64,000 nt of DNA from Hungatella effluvii (GTDB taxonomy: Bacteria > Bacillota > Clostridia > Lachnospirales > Lachnospiraceae): assembly GCF_003201875.1 (NCBI RefSeq), contig NZ_QJKD01000004.1, positions 1 through 64,000 on the forward strand, written 5' to 3'. The notes beneath the pieces were generated by a model. It worked only from the letters and a program-made list of their open reading frames with translations. It did not search any database and was not told the origin of the DNA. Numbering within the stretch: position 1 is the stretch's first letter; each line of letters begins with the position of its first letter. Positions 28,046 through 37,273 of the stretch are shown one piece after another. The translations under genes and the position numbers were made by a program.

Positions 28046-28511
28046 GTTGTATTATAACGTATTATATTAGAAAGATTAATAATGATGGAGTTTGAAAAGT
28101 AATAAACTAAAGTAATAAGTATTAAAATAGCATGCCAATAATGTTTGAGTGTCTAGCTTATTTGTCTGATACAAGATTATTATGTTCAGTTATAACTCAC
28201 TGTATATAGTTCCATTTTTTGAATGTATCTATTTCTTACTTTGTAAATAGTAAGATGCGTTTTTGATATAAATAAAAAGATATAAAGCTTTTCTTCTCTT
28301 TATAAACATATATGTGGCAATCTTCTAAAACTGTGTCTCGAGTCAAAATAGTAATTAAAGGTAAGGTATTAATCACGAGTCAATACAGATAGAAGGCCTA
28401 CTACAAGGCCAACTAATTCTGAATCGCATGATAGAAGCGGAAGAGTAAATTGTTTTCTTTTCCAAGTTCATAGTAAATTAGGCAGGACCGCAGAAAAAAG
28501 AGTAGTGAAAT
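28046..28511. other. AT-rich stretch without a recognised gene
   Basis: About 470 bases of AT-rich DNA. No open frame with a ribosome binding site, no tRNA, and no consensus promoter pair was seen. A small hairpin GGCCT/AGGCC lies at about 28396-28412. Confidence 0.5.
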
Positions 28512-28677
28512 CTAGTGCTCCATCCGGCCAAAAACCATAGTATCAGCACTGCCTATTTTGCCATCTGCCGCGTTGTCATCAGTCAGCGGAGGAACCACTC
28601 CGCTTCCCTCCTCCGCCTTGCAGACTGACAAAATATTCAGCACTGATACTAAGGTTTCTGACTGGATGGAGCACTAG
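28512..28677. mobile_element. 166-bp imperfect palindromic element, MITE-like
   Basis: The ends CTAGTGCTCCATCC (28512-28525) and GGATGGAGCACTAG (28664-28677) are exact inverted repeats. The repeat continues inward through a TAGTATCAG word on the left that matches CTGATACTA on the right and AGTCAGCGGAGGA pairing with TCCTCCGCC...GACT, so nearly the whole element can form a cruciform. There is no coding capacity. Such non-coding palindromes are often dispersed in genomes; copy number cannot be seen here. Confidence 0.6.
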
Positions 28678-28874
28678 TATCAAAACATAATTTTGAATAA
28701 ACATAAAAAAGAAGCGTTTTTTATAATTCTTCCAAAAACGCACAAGCCTCACATTTTCCTGTCTTCCTGCTTTAGCTCCTGACTCTGAAAAAAAACTAAA
28801 GCAAGAAACTATTTACTCTTTTTTTCCCTTCACACTCTCTACAATCTCTGTAGCGTAACTCTCGTCCATCTGTA
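28678..28874. other. gap before the alpha/beta hydrolase stop codon
   Basis: Some 200 AT-rich bases. No clear gene, promoter pair or strong terminator for the minus-strand hydrolase was found; a weak hairpin GAAGCGTTTTT/AAAAACGC lies at about 28711-28742. Confidence 0.4.
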
Positions 28875-29825
28875 TCAAACAAAAAACATCTGTATCGTCT
28901 TATACAGCTCCATCGGATTCTCCAATTGCGGTAAGTATTTCGATTCGCTGATCAACGAGCTCTCAATAGCCGGATTGTACTCATGATACTCTCCAATTAA
29001 CTGTCTGATTGAATCCATGGCAGTTCCGCCAACAATATAAATACTATTATCTATTTTTTTCAATGCATTTACAATATTACATTTCGTATAATTACACTTT
29101 ACACTTGCATACAACGATTTCGGAGACTCACCCAGGTGTGCAGCTTCATAATATGCATCTACATAGGAGGACTTAACCGAATATGGGTTACAGTAATAGT
29201 CCCTTGTAAATTCCTCCGTAATAGCCTGTTTACTGGAGGCTATATGATACAGTAAAGTCCCAATAATCGGAAGATCGAGAATAAATTTATAAAATTTCGC
29301 ATGCTTATTCGGTATCTGGCTGCATGTGACAAGACTGTCCGGATTAATCAGCATGATCTGGTCAAACAGCTCTGGAGCTTGATTACAGGCCATGATCACA
29401 AGCGCAGATGAGGCACCTGAAGCGATAATATTAGTCCGGTGTCCAATCTCAGATTTTATAAAATCCGATAGCAACTGTACGTATAAAAAGTTAGTATACG
29501 TTAAATCCGGCTTTTCAGAACGTCCACAGCCGAGTAAATCAATCGTATACACCGTATACTGATCCTTCAAATAGTTGACTAATTGTGTCCATTCGTAGCC
29601 ACTGGAAAATGCTGTCAAATCATGAACCAGTAAAATGGGTTTTCCAGAGCCGGTTTTTGTATAATGAATGTTACCGAAACGCCATTTATAGCAAAGAGAT
29701 TTTGACTCTGCCAGAAGATTTTTGGAGGTGGCAGATACTTTAATACATTTATTTATCACCGCAGTAGCAGTAGCAGCACCGGCCGCCAGAGTCAGCAGTG
29801 TGAGTAATTTATTTTTAGCTTTCAT
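28875..29825 (-). CDS. alpha/beta hydrolase-fold protein with degenerate active site
   Basis: A 316-residue protein with an N-terminal membrane anchor (residues 5-25) and an alpha/beta hydrolase fold: oxyanion region KPILLVHDLTAF, TIDLLGCGRSEKPD, and nucleophile elbow GASSA with the Ser but Ala in place of the last Gly. Where family members have GH...ExP near the end, this one has SKYLPQLENP, so the catalytic His is replaced by Lys. GGAGG lies five bases before the ATG at 29825. It lies between two parS sites and reads against parA. It may not be a working hydrolase; function unknown. Confidence 0.75.
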   Translation of the reverse strand: MKAKNKLLTLLTLAAGAATATAVINKCIKVSATSKNLLAESKSLCYKWRFGNIHYTKTGSGKPILLVHDLTAFSSGYEWTQLVNYLKDQYTVYTIDLLGCGRSEKPDLTYTNFLYVQLLSDFIKSEIGHRTNIIASGASSALVIMACNQAPELFDQIMLINPDSLVTCSQIPNKHAKFYKFILDLPIIGTLLYHIASSKQAITEEFTRDYYCNPYSVKSSYVDAYYEAAHLGESPKSLYASVKCNYTKCNIVNALKKIDNSIYIVGGTAMDSIRQLIGEYHEYNPAIESSLISESKYLPQLENPMELYKTIQMFFV

Positions 29826-29931
29826 GATTTCCTCCATTCAGTGCACCAGTCCGCACAGATATATTCCTATTATAATATAATAGAATCCCAGTTACAACGG
29901 GGAACATATTAAAAAATTCTTAATCTTAGGC

Positions 29932-29955
29932 AAAATGTTTCACGTGAAACATTTT
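29932..29955. promoter_or_regulatory. parS site 2
   Basis: TGTTTCACGTGAAACA (29936-29951), identical to parS site 1 and extended by four bases each side (AAAA/TTTT). It lies 117 bp before parA and 2.5 kb from site 1. Confidence 0.95.
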
Positions 29956-30067
29956 TATCCTATTTCTCTATTTTTTTCTTATAAAGCATAGGAAAAAGAA
30001 TTGAAATGTGCTATACTCTATTTTGAACCGTAATTTCCGGTTGTTACAGGGAGAGGAAATATAAAAC

Positions 30068-30838
30068 ATGGGTAGAATTATTGCAATTGCAAACCAAAAA
30101 GGCGGTGTCGGTAAGACGACGACCGCAATTAATCTGTCCGCATGTCTGGCAGAATCAGGACAGAAAGTACTAACTGTTGATTTCGATCCGCAGGGAAATG
30201 CCACTAGCGGCCTTGGAATAGAGAAGGGCGAAATAGATAAAACAGTTTATGATTTGCTGGTTGGAGAGTGTGATATTGAGGAATGTCTCATTTCTAATAT
30301 GCAGGAAAATCTGGATCTACTGCCCTCCAATGTAGATCTGGCAGGAGCTGAAATAGAGCTGTTAGAAATAGAGAACAAAGAATCTCTTCTAAAGACATAT
30401 CTTTCTAAAATCCAGAACAACTATGATTTTATCATCATAGACTGTCCACCATCATTAAACTTATTAACAATCAATGCCCTGACGGCCGCCAATACTGTAT
30501 TGGTTCCCATTCAGTGCGAATATTATGCATTGGAAGGGCTAAATCAGGTACTTAAAACAGTCAACCTGGTTAAGAAGAAGTTAAATCCTTCTCTGGAGAT
30601 GGAAGGAGTCGTATTTACCATGTATGATGCCAGGACAAATCTGTCACTGGAAGTCGTGGAAAGCGTAAAAAATAATCTGAATCAAAATATTTACAAAACA
30701 ATTATACCGAGGAACGTCAGACTAGCAGAAGCGCCGAGCCATGGAATGCCGATTAACTTATACGATTCCAGATCGGCGGGTGCGGAGAGTTACCGGCTGT
30801 TGGCAGCCGAAGTAATTAGCAGAGGGGAAGATATTTAG
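30068..30838 (+). CDS. parA: chromosome partitioning ATPase ParA/Soj
   Basis: A 256-residue Walker-type ATPase with the deviant P-loop KGGVGKTTTAINL and the DFDPQGNATSGLG switch region, followed by DCPPSLNLLTINAL. It binds DNA as an ATP dimer and moves ParB-parS complexes; in Bacillus, Soj also controls DnaA. AGAGGAAA precedes the ATG. parB starts 3 bp after the stop. Confidence 0.97.
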   Translation: MGRIIAIANQKGGVGKTTTAINLSACLAESGQKVLTVDFDPQGNATSGLGIEKGEIDKTVYDLLVGECDIEECLISNMQENLDLLPSNVDLAGAEIELLEIENKESLLKTYLSKIQNNYDFIIIDCPPSLNLLTINALTAANTVLVPIQCEYYALEGLNQVLKTVNLVKKKLNPSLEMEGVVFTMYDARTNLSLEVVESVKNNLNQNIYKTIIPRNVRLAEAPSHGMPINLYDSRSAGAESYRLLAAEVISRGEDI

Positions 30839-30840
30839 CT

Positions 30841-31782
30841 ATGGCGAAAAGAACAGGATTAGGAAAGGGTCTTGGAGCAATATTTGGAGATGAAGTGATG
30901 GAATCTGCGGCAGAAGAGCAGGAAGCAAAACATCAGGCAAAGAGTAAAAAGGCTCAGGAACCGGAGAAAAAAGAGGAAGACAGCGACATTGGCAGGGAAT
31001 TAATGGTGAAGGTAACATCCATAGAACCGAATCGTGAACAGCCCAGAAAGGACTTTAACGAGGAAGCAATGGGGGAACTGGCTGAATCCATGAAGGTATA
31101 TGGAGTTTTACAGCCCCTTCTTGTACAGAAAAAGGGTGATTATTACGAGATCATCGCAGGTGAACGCCGCTGGAGGGCCGCTAAACTGGCTGGTCTCAAG
31201 GAAGTTCCGGTCGTTATCCGCGAATATACGAAACAGCAGACAATGGAGATCGCTCTCATAGAGAATGTCCAGCGTGAAGATTTAAACCCCATTGAAGAAG
31301 CAAGAGCATACCAGCGATTGATTCAGGAGTTTGAACTGAAGCAGGAAGAGATCGCGGCCAGAGTCGGTAAGAGCCGCGTTACCATTACGAACAGTATGAG
31401 ATTGCTGAAGCTGGATGAACGTGTACAGGAAATGCTGATTCAGAATCAGATAACCGGAGGTCACGCGCGAGCACTCTTAACTGTAGAGGATGGCGAGCTT
31501 CAATATAAGCTGGCAGGCAAGATTATAGCCGAAAACTTAAGCGTCCGTGAGATAGAAAAGATCGTCAAGTCACTGTCGAAAAAGAAAAATCCGAAGGAAA
31601 AGAATGTGGAAGATGAGAGTCTGGCACTGATTTTCCGTGATCTGGAAGAGCGGATGAAATCAGCGATGGGCACCAAAGTAAGCATTAACAGAAAAGATAA
31701 AAATAAAGGAAGAGTAGAAATTGAGTACTATTCTGAGTCAGAATTGGAAAGAATAGTAGAATTGATAGAATCCATAAGATAG
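30841..31782 (+). CDS. parB: chromosome partitioning protein ParB/Spo0J
   Basis: A 313-residue CTP-dependent clamp that loads at parS. The N-terminus KRTGLGKGLGAIFGD, the CTP-binding block GERRWRAAKLAG and the helix-turn-helix QEEIAARVGKSRVTITNSMRL split over two helices are present, with a C-terminal dimerisation domain. The two parS sites upstream should be its targets. It is coupled to parA. Confidence 0.97.
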   Translation: MAKRTGLGKGLGAIFGDEVMESAAEEQEAKHQAKSKKAQEPEKKEEDSDIGRELMVKVTSIEPNREQPRKDFNEEAMGELAESMKVYGVLQPLLVQKKGDYYEIIAGERRWRAAKLAGLKEVPVVIREYTKQQTMEIALIENVQREDLNPIEEARAYQRLIQEFELKQEEIAARVGKSRVTITNSMRLLKLDERVQEMLIQNQITGGHARALLTVEDGELQYKLAGKIIAENLSVREIEKIVKSLSKKKNPKEKNVEDESLALIFRDLEERMKSAMGTKVSINRKDKNKGRVEIEYYSESELERIVELIESIR

Positions 31783-31808
31783 TAGTAATGGAAGTGAGGA
31801 CGAAAGAA

Positions 31809-32312
31809 ATGGATAACAGTATGATGGATTTATGGCCGGTCGACCCGGGCTATATTATTCTGGGGTTGGCTGTACTTACACTAATATTGTTGATTATCGT
31901 AATCATCTGCCTGATTCAGATGAGAAGGCTTTACCGCAGATACGATTATTTTATGAGAGGTAAAGACGCAGAAACCCTTGAGGAAATCATCATGGAACAG
32001 ATGGGAGATATCGAGGCGCTGAAGGCGGAAGACCGTGCGAATAAAGACTCAATCCGCAATACAAATAAGAATTACAGAAGCGCTTTCCAGAAATTTGGTC
32101 TCGTGAAATACAATGCTTTCAAAGGTATGGGCGGAAATTTAAGCTTTGCCATGGCTCTTCTCGATTATACCAATACTGGATTCGTCTTAAACTCCGTACA
32201 CAGCAGAGAAGGCTGCTACGTCTATATCAAAGAAGTAGAGCGGGGAGAAACAGAGGTGCTGCTGGGAAGTGAAGAGAAAGACGCTCTGGAGCAGGCACTG
32301 GGATATCATTAA
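31809..32312 (+). CDS. DUF4446 family membrane-anchored protein
   Basis: A 167-residue protein with one N-terminal membrane helix (YIILGLAVLTLILLIIVIIC-like, residues 15-35), a short coiled coil and a C-terminal domain with FQKFGLVKYNAFKGMGGNLSFAMALLD, the DUF4446 signature. The gene is commonly next to parB in Firmicutes; function not known. An upstream in-frame ATG at 31788 lacks a ribosome binding site, whereas GAGG lies nine bases before the ATG used here. Confidence 0.85.
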   Translation: MDNSMMDLWPVDPGYIILGLAVLTLILLIIVIICLIQMRRLYRRYDYFMRGKDAETLEEIIMEQMGDIEALKAEDRANKDSIRNTNKNYRSAFQKFGLVKYNAFKGMGGNLSFAMALLDYTNTGFVLNSVHSREGCYVYIKEVERGETEVLLGSEEKDALEQALGYH

Positions 32313-32316
32313 AGTA

Positions 32317-32370
32317 AAAACCCCATTTCATTTGGGAGGAGATTATTCCTCACAAATGAAATGGGGTTTT
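32317..32370. terminator. intrinsic terminator, likely bidirectional
   Basis: A perfect 18-bp stem AAAACCCCATTTCATTTG with its complement; both sides carry runs of A and T, so it can end both the parAB operon and the convergent pantothenate kinase transcript. Confidence 0.93.
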
Positions 32371-32383
32371 GTAATTGTATATA

Positions 32384-33229
32384 TCATAACAATATCTGAG
32401 ACATATTCGCATGATGCGACTCCGTCAAAGCGGCTCCGATCGCAGTACCATATTCGGCCTGTTCCGGTATAATGAAATGTACATCGAACATCGTTTCCAG
32501 AGAGCAGAAAATATCCTTACATTGAGGAAACTTAGCGAGATTGCCAATCATAACAAAGTTGTTAATCGCACTGTTGAGAGAGGAAAGAATGGCAGATTTT
32601 CCGATTGCCTGAAGCACCATATTAATGAGGCCGATGGCAATATCCTCTTCGTCGACCTGACTCCTCACCTTGCCGAAGTTAGAGGCCGTAGCGGTGAGTG
32701 GGAGTCCAGGAAGGGCCTCCTTGGAAATATCACAGATCTGTAAATCTACGTGACTTAAATCGCCGCCGCTGGCCAGTTCCATGATCTTGCTGATCTCCTG
32801 TGTCTTTAAAAGCAAACTGGATAAGCCGATGATAGTTCCACCGCCGATACCAATACCTCCGGTATGCACGATCTTATCGCCGTTTACCTGGACAAAAGAG
32901 GTGCCAGTACCCATACTGACCACAATTAAATCATTCATGCCGGTAAAGTAGCGGCCACCCAATCCATTGGAAGTAAACTCATCTACCTTGAAAGTAGGAA
33001 TGCCATAAAGCGGCTGTTCCACATTGGCGCTTCCGACTCCTGTTATCATGATCTTCTCTATATCACTTAACTGTATTGCATTGTCATAAATAAATTTTCC
33101 AAATGCACCGAAAAGAGATGCAATAGGATTATTAGCTTTCACGAATGTTGGAATTTTCAAGTTATTATTTTCAAAACCAACAATTTTAGTAGTGCTTCCT
33201 CCGATGTCAATTCCTATGATAATTCCCAT
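32384..33229 (-). CDS. coaW: type II pantothenate kinase
   Basis: A 281-residue kinase of the type II (CoaW/PANK) family that phosphorylates pantothenate, first step of CoA synthesis. The ATPase-fold motifs are IGIDIGGSTTKIVGF, VSMGTGTSFV and GIGIGGGTIIGLSSLL. An upstream in-frame TTG (33235) is only four bases from GGAG; the ATG at 33229 has better spacing. The gene converges on the parAB operon. Confidence 0.9.
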   Translation of the reverse strand: MGIIIGIDIGGSTTKIVGFENNNLKIPTFVKANNPIASLFGAFGKFIYDNAIQLSDIEKIMITGVGSANVEQPLYGIPTFKVDEFTSNGLGGRYFTGMNDLIVVSMGTGTSFVQVNGDKIVHTGGIGIGGGTIIGLSSLLLKTQEISKIMELASGGDLSHVDLQICDISKEALPGLPLTATASNFGKVRSQVDEEDIAIGLINMVLQAIGKSAILSSLNSAINNFVMIGNLAKFPQCKDIFCSLETMFDVHFIIPEQAEYGTAIGAALTESHHANMSQILL

Positions 33230-33298
33230 GGTCAAGAATCTCCTTTGATTGATTACAGTGACCCTAGTATATCATAGATTTTCAGGAATGCAAAGTTC

Positions 33299-34087
33299 TT
33301 AAATCAATCCAATAATCATATAAACGGCGATAGCAATTGAAAAAACAGCTACCCCTTTCTTGAGAACCCTTACATTTATCCGTCCAGCCTGTCCTGCGCC
33401 AAAGAAAACACCGATGGCCTGGCATACAAAGCTGATCAGACAGAGAACGAGAAGCCCCTCCTTAGGGCAATTGGAGAGATATCCCACGCAGGCAGGAAGA
33501 GCAATAAAAATGGAGTCAAACAGGCTGACACCCACAGCAGTTCGAACCGGCATTCCAAGCGTAACCAGTATTGGCATGACGAGAATCGGCCCGCCTGCAC
33601 CGGAAAGAGCGCAGATAGCGCCTGTGATAAAGCCGAACAACAGTACGAACGGCTTGTTGCCAAGTAACCCGGTATAAACTGCAGAGCCGGACGGTAAAGC
33701 GGCAGAAGAATCACCAGAGGAAGCAGTCTCAGGCTTATCCTTTTTAACCAGAATAGAGAGACCAGACGCCAGTACCACCAGGTAAAGGAACATCTTAGCG
33801 GTGGTCAGAGGAATCATAAAATTCAGCTTGACGCCGAGCACCGCCCCCGCGATACTTCCGATTCCCACCAGAACACCAAATTTCAGATCCATCTGTCCCT
33901 GCCTTTGATAGCGGTAGGAACCGATAATTCCCGAGGTGAGAAAGGAGATAAAGCTCAAGGCCAGAGACAGGCTTAAATCCATGCCTAAATAGCCAGTGAA
34001 TACAATGGGAAGCAGGAATCCGGCGATGCCGGAGACTCCTACCAGGGTGCCGACAATCAGGTTCATGACAGCTATTACCGGTAACAT
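33299..34087 (-). CDS. TauE/SafE family membrane transporter
   Basis: A 262-residue protein with seven to eight hydrophobic segments and the TauE/SafE layout: GTLVGVSGIAGFLLPIVFTG near the N-terminus and its repeat GAICALSGAGGPILVMPILV in the second half. The family exports sulfite, sulfoacetate or other small organic anions. It overlaps the amidohydrolase gene by 13 bp, so it belongs to the operon 33299-36753. Confidence 0.85.
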   Translation of the reverse strand: MLPVIAVMNLIVGTLVGVSGIAGFLLPIVFTGYLGMDLSLSLALSFISFLTSGIIGSYRYQRQGQMDLKFGVLVGIGSIAGAVLGVKLNFMIPLTTAKMFLYLVVLASGLSILVKKDKPETASSGDSSAALPSGSAVYTGLLGNKPFVLLFGFITGAICALSGAGGPILVMPILVTLGMPVRTAVGVSLFDSIFIALPACVGYLSNCPKEGLLVLCLISFVCQAIGVFFGAGQAGRINVRVLKKGVAVFSIAIAVYMIIGLI

Positions 34088-35424
34088 AATTCGTCCTCCA
34101 TAAGATGGTTTTTCGTAAGCCAGGAATGCGCTTCAAAGCGTATTTTTTCTTCGTCCAGCGTGAGAATCTCTCTGTTCCTCATCAGGAATTTCCCCGCGGC
34201 GATGGAATGGATCACATCCTGTGAAGAAACACTTTCTACCAGGGTGTGTACCAGATTGTTTGTAGGGTAAAGATGAGGCTGATCTAAATCAACCGCAATT
34301 AAATCGGCACAGAAGCCTTCTTTCAGCTGACCTGATTTGTTATGTAAACCGAGCGTGCAGCTTCCGCCTTCCAGAGCCATGGAGAGAATCGTCTCTGCAG
34401 GCATAATTACAGGGTTGGATTCCGGGACACCGTAACGGATGTTCATGATGGAGCGGAATATCTTCATCTCCTGGAAGAGGCTCATGCCTCCATGTGCGGT
34501 TCCATCCGTTCCAAATGCCACGGATATTCCGCTTTCCAGAAGTCTTGGGGTATTGGGGACGCCTTTCCCGCAGTTGCTGAACGGGCAGTGGACTGCCTTA
34601 ACTCCATTAGCAGCCATAAGCTCTATCTCATGCTCTGACAGCAGTATGCTGTGTGCACTGACAAAATGATCTGAAAGCACTCCAAGGCTGTCTAAATACT
34701 CCATAGGCCGCATCTGATAGCGCTCCAGGTGGTAATTGATCTCATTCGGATATTCGTTCATATGGGCTTCCACCATGGCGCTGCGCTCCGAGGCAGCCTC
34801 AAATACACCGCGAATCAGTTCCTCGGAACAGGAAATCAGGGAGCGGAGAGAGTAGTAGACGCTCAGCCTTCCGTCGCCGGAGCCGTTCCAGGCGTTGTAG
34901 TATTCATTTAAACGGGAAATGGATTCTGCCGCGTCAGCCCTCATGGAATCAGGAACTTTCGTATCATCCATGGTAGACAGTGTGAGTGCGCCTCGCAGAC
35001 CAGATTTTATGTAAACTTTAGCCGCTTCATCCATATGAATTCCTCCCGCATCGAGGAAGGAAGTGGTACCTCCGCGGATCATTTCCAGGGAGGAGAGAGC
35101 AGCGCTTAGGGATACGGCCTCCGGAGTCAGAGTGCTTTCAAATGGAAGCATAATTCGTGTCCAGATCATCGGCAGAGCATCCAGAATCTTTCCGCGAAGC
35201 AGCTGCTGACAGGTGTGCATATGACCGTCTGTCAGGCCAGGCATCCAGAGGAGGCGGCTCCCGTCTACAGTCTGCTCCGCCTCCGGGCAGGAGAGGGAGC
35301 CAGAGCTGCAGATCCTGGAAATCATACCGTCTTTTATGGCGACATCCACGCCGGGGCGAATGGTCATGTCTGGCGTCAGGATGCGTGTATTTTGAATCAG
35401 TATATCATAGATGGGTTCTTTCAT
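34075..35424 (-). CDS. amidohydrolase of the ATZ/TRZ-SsnA deaminase type
   Basis: A 449-residue metal-dependent hydrolase. Metal ligands are visible as HMH (TDGHMHTCQ), a later His in EAHMNE, another in SAHSIL, and the Asp in FGTDGTAHGG. This is the pattern of cytosine deaminase-like and guanine/adenosylhomocysteine deaminase enzymes. It overlaps the transporter gene after it and lies 36 bp after the small membrane protein gene. The substrate is not known; the context suggests a compound taken up by the neighbouring membrane proteins. Confidence 0.82.
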   Translation of the reverse strand: MKEPIYDILIQNTRILTPDMTIRPGVDVAIKDGMISRICSSGSLSCPEAEQTVDGSRLLWMPGLTDGHMHTCQQLLRGKILDALPMIWTRIMLPFESTLTPEAVSLSAALSSLEMIRGGTTSFLDAGGIHMDEAAKVYIKSGLRGALTLSTMDDTKVPDSMRADAAESISRLNEYYNAWNGSGDGRLSVYYSLRSLISCSEELIRGVFEAASERSAMVEAHMNEYPNEINYHLERYQMRPMEYLDSLGVLSDHFVSAHSILLSEHEIELMAANGVKAVHCPFSNCGKGVPNTPRLLESGISVAFGTDGTAHGGMSLFQEMKIFRSIMNIRYGVPESNPVIMPAETILSMALEGGSCTLGLHNKSGQLKEGFCADLIAVDLDQPHLYPTNNLVHTLVESVSSQDVIHSIAAGKFLMRNREILTLDEEKIRFEAHSWLTKNHLMEDELCYR

Positions 35425-35460
35425 ATAATAATCTCCATAAATCTATTGATTTAAAACGAA

Positions 35461-35907
35461 TTAAATTGCGTGAGTCAGAGACAGAACAATGTTAGAAACC
35501 AGGGCGGAACCGAAGAATGTTCCTGTCATGACGAGAAGAGCGATAATAATCATCTTCCAGCCCTGTTTTGCGAAGGCTTTAATCTCATTTCCAATAGAAA
35601 TACCGGCAAATGCACCTACCATGGTCAGAGGAGCCGTAAAATTGATCTTGTTGGCGGACTCAATTACAAAGGAAGAGATCGGTGAGATCGGACATGCCGC
35701 TAAGAGTCCCACAATCGAGCAGTAGGCCACGATTGGAAGCTTTAACGGGATAATCTTGCTTAATACAACTCCGATGCAGGAGATGACAAGGAGCACGCAT
35801 ACACCTGGCAGAGAGTCGAGAAATGCTACCTTAAATCCAACAAAGTTTGCCGTCATGATGCCAAGGCAGGCAATAACCAGTAAAAATCCCCATTCTTTAT
35901 ATCTCAT
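35461..35907 (-). CDS. small membrane protein, partner of the DUF3100-like gene
   Basis: A 148-residue protein with about four or five hydrophobic segments and no motif I recognise. It follows the DUF3100-like gene with 15 bp between, so the two may form a two-subunit carrier. GGAGG lies upstream of the ATG (aaggaggactgacgattATG). The repeated Gly-rich hydrophobic segments resemble half-size exporters, but the family is unassigned. Confidence 0.7.
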   Translation of the reverse strand: MRYKEWGFLLVIACLGIMTANFVGFKVAFLDSLPGVCVLLVISCIGVVLSKIIPLKLPIVAYCSIVGLLAACPISPISSFVIESANKINFTAPLTMVGAFAGISIGNEIKAFAKQGWKMIIIALLVMTGTFFGSALVSNIVLSLTHAI

Positions 35908-35922
35908 AATCGTCAGTCCTCC

Positions 35923-36753
35923 TTATTTTTCTCCGCGCAGACGTGCAATCTTTGGTTCCAGGAACGCATACAGCTTGTTGCAGAGCGGAATTCCTATAAA
36001 TATAGCAACGTAGATACCAGTGATTCCGGAAAGGGTCTCACTGGTGCTGGCAAGCGCCGAAATCTTATCGGCCATAGCCGGGTAAATCTCTGTTAGGCTG
36101 GCCGTGGCTGACGCCATCATGATACCGGCGCCGACGCCGGAGGCCATTCCCAGTGCGTATGGGTGGAAAATATTTAAAGCCGCTACCATGGTAGCCATAA
36201 ATCCGAAATAAATGGTTCCGATCATGCCGCCGACTATGTAAATGGATAAGCTGCCGCGGGCTTCCGGTGAATCCGGTCCATACATATCTGTGATCAAGGC
36301 CAAATTGGTTTCCCGGTTGATAGAATGCGTTGCACCGATTGCCTCACGCTTTAAGCCGAGGAGAAGTGCAAATGGCATAGCGAGGAAGATCGTTCCCAGA
36401 TTGCCGATTTCCTGCAGTAAGAGAGCCGGACCGGCCTGAATAACCGTTGAAAGGCTGGCGCCTGCATTGATGCCGAGCTTTGCGATAAAGGGGCAGATAG
36501 CCACGATTACCAGCTTTGACGCTGCGGTTACTTCTTTTTCTTTCATGACCTTTAAGATCTGCGGTCCTGATAAAATACCCATGAAGAGAGAGTAGAAGAT
36601 CGGGAACAGGATCAGCATTCCGGGGCCGAGAGGAATCTTAATCTGGCCGATGCTGTCTGCAATCAGGATAAAGATAAAGGCTATGATGTACACACGGTAC
36701 TCTGTCTTGATCCGCTCCTTTAGGGAGGAATACTGGAAGGTTTCTTTTTTCAT
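35923..36753 (-). CDS. DUF3100-like membrane protein
   Basis: A 276-residue protein with about eight hydrophobic segments and a central LGLKREAIGATHSINRETN loop that fits the DUF3100 family, whose function is not established. AAGGAG lies nine bases before the ATG at 36753 (MKKETFQYSS); an upstream ATG at 36786 lacks such a site. First gene of the presumed operon DUF3100, small membrane protein, amidohydrolase, TauE. Confidence 0.65.
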   Translation of the reverse strand: MKKETFQYSSLKERIKTEYRVYIIAFIFILIADSIGQIKIPLGPGMLILFPIFYSLFMGILSGPQILKVMKEKEVTAASKLVIVAICPFIAKLGINAGASLSTVIQAGPALLLQEIGNLGTIFLAMPFALLLGLKREAIGATHSINRETNLALITDMYGPDSPEARGSLSIYIVGGMIGTIYFGFMATMVAALNIFHPYALGMASGVGAGIMMASATASLTEIYPAMADKISALASTSETLSGITGIYVAIFIGIPLCNKLYAFLEPKIARLRGEK

Positions 36754-36938
36754 ACACTTACGCTCCTTTTGGTAAAATGGTAACATTCGCTTCGGATATG
36801 TTTGATAGCTTTATTCTAGCGGAAGAGAAGCAGATAAAAAAGGACAAATGAGATATTTTGCACAAAAATAGGGAAAAATGTTTTTATAATTATAAGATAG
36901 TACTAAATTGTGCGAGATTTGATGAGTAAACGGGCAAT

Positions 36939-36996
36939 AAAAAAAAGGTCTGTACAGATAACGGGAGTACCCGTTGCTCTGTACAAACCTTTTTTG
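36939..36996 (-). terminator. intrinsic terminator of the cold-shock gene
   Basis: A long stem built from AAAAAAGGTCTGTACAG and CTGTACAAACCTTTTTT, with an inner ACGGG/CCCGT hairpin, ending in a T-run on the minus strand; A-run on the other side makes it possibly bidirectional. Confidence 0.88.
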
Positions 36997-37020
36997 AATC
37001 AGTTAAGAATCTGAAACTGA

Positions 37021-37224
37021 TTAAGCTGCGTATACGTTGACAGCCTGGATTCCACGGTTGCCCTGAGTGGTATCGAAAGTAACTTTCTGACCATCTTCCA
37101 GAGACTTATAACCATCTGTCATAATTCCGGAAAAATGAACGAAAACTTCTTCTCCTGTCTCGTCGTTTGTGATGAAGCCGTAACCCTTTGAGCTGTTAAA
37201 CCATTTTACTGTACCCTTATTCAT
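37021..37224 (-). CDS. cold-shock domain protein
   Basis: A 67-residue protein of the CspA family with the two nucleic-acid-binding motifs KGYGFIT and VFVHFSG and N-terminal KGTVKWFN. It binds single-stranded nucleic acid as an RNA chaperone. A long leader with a strong hairpin and its own promoter precede it; AGGAGGTACC lies before the ATG. Confidence 0.97.
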   Translation of the reverse strand: MNKGTVKWFNSSKGYGFITNDETGEEVFVHFSGIMTDGYKSLEDGQKVTFDTTQGNRGIQAVNVYAA

Positions 37225-37273
37225 GAGGTACCTCCTAATATAATATTATTATATTTGTTCTGAAACTAAAAAT

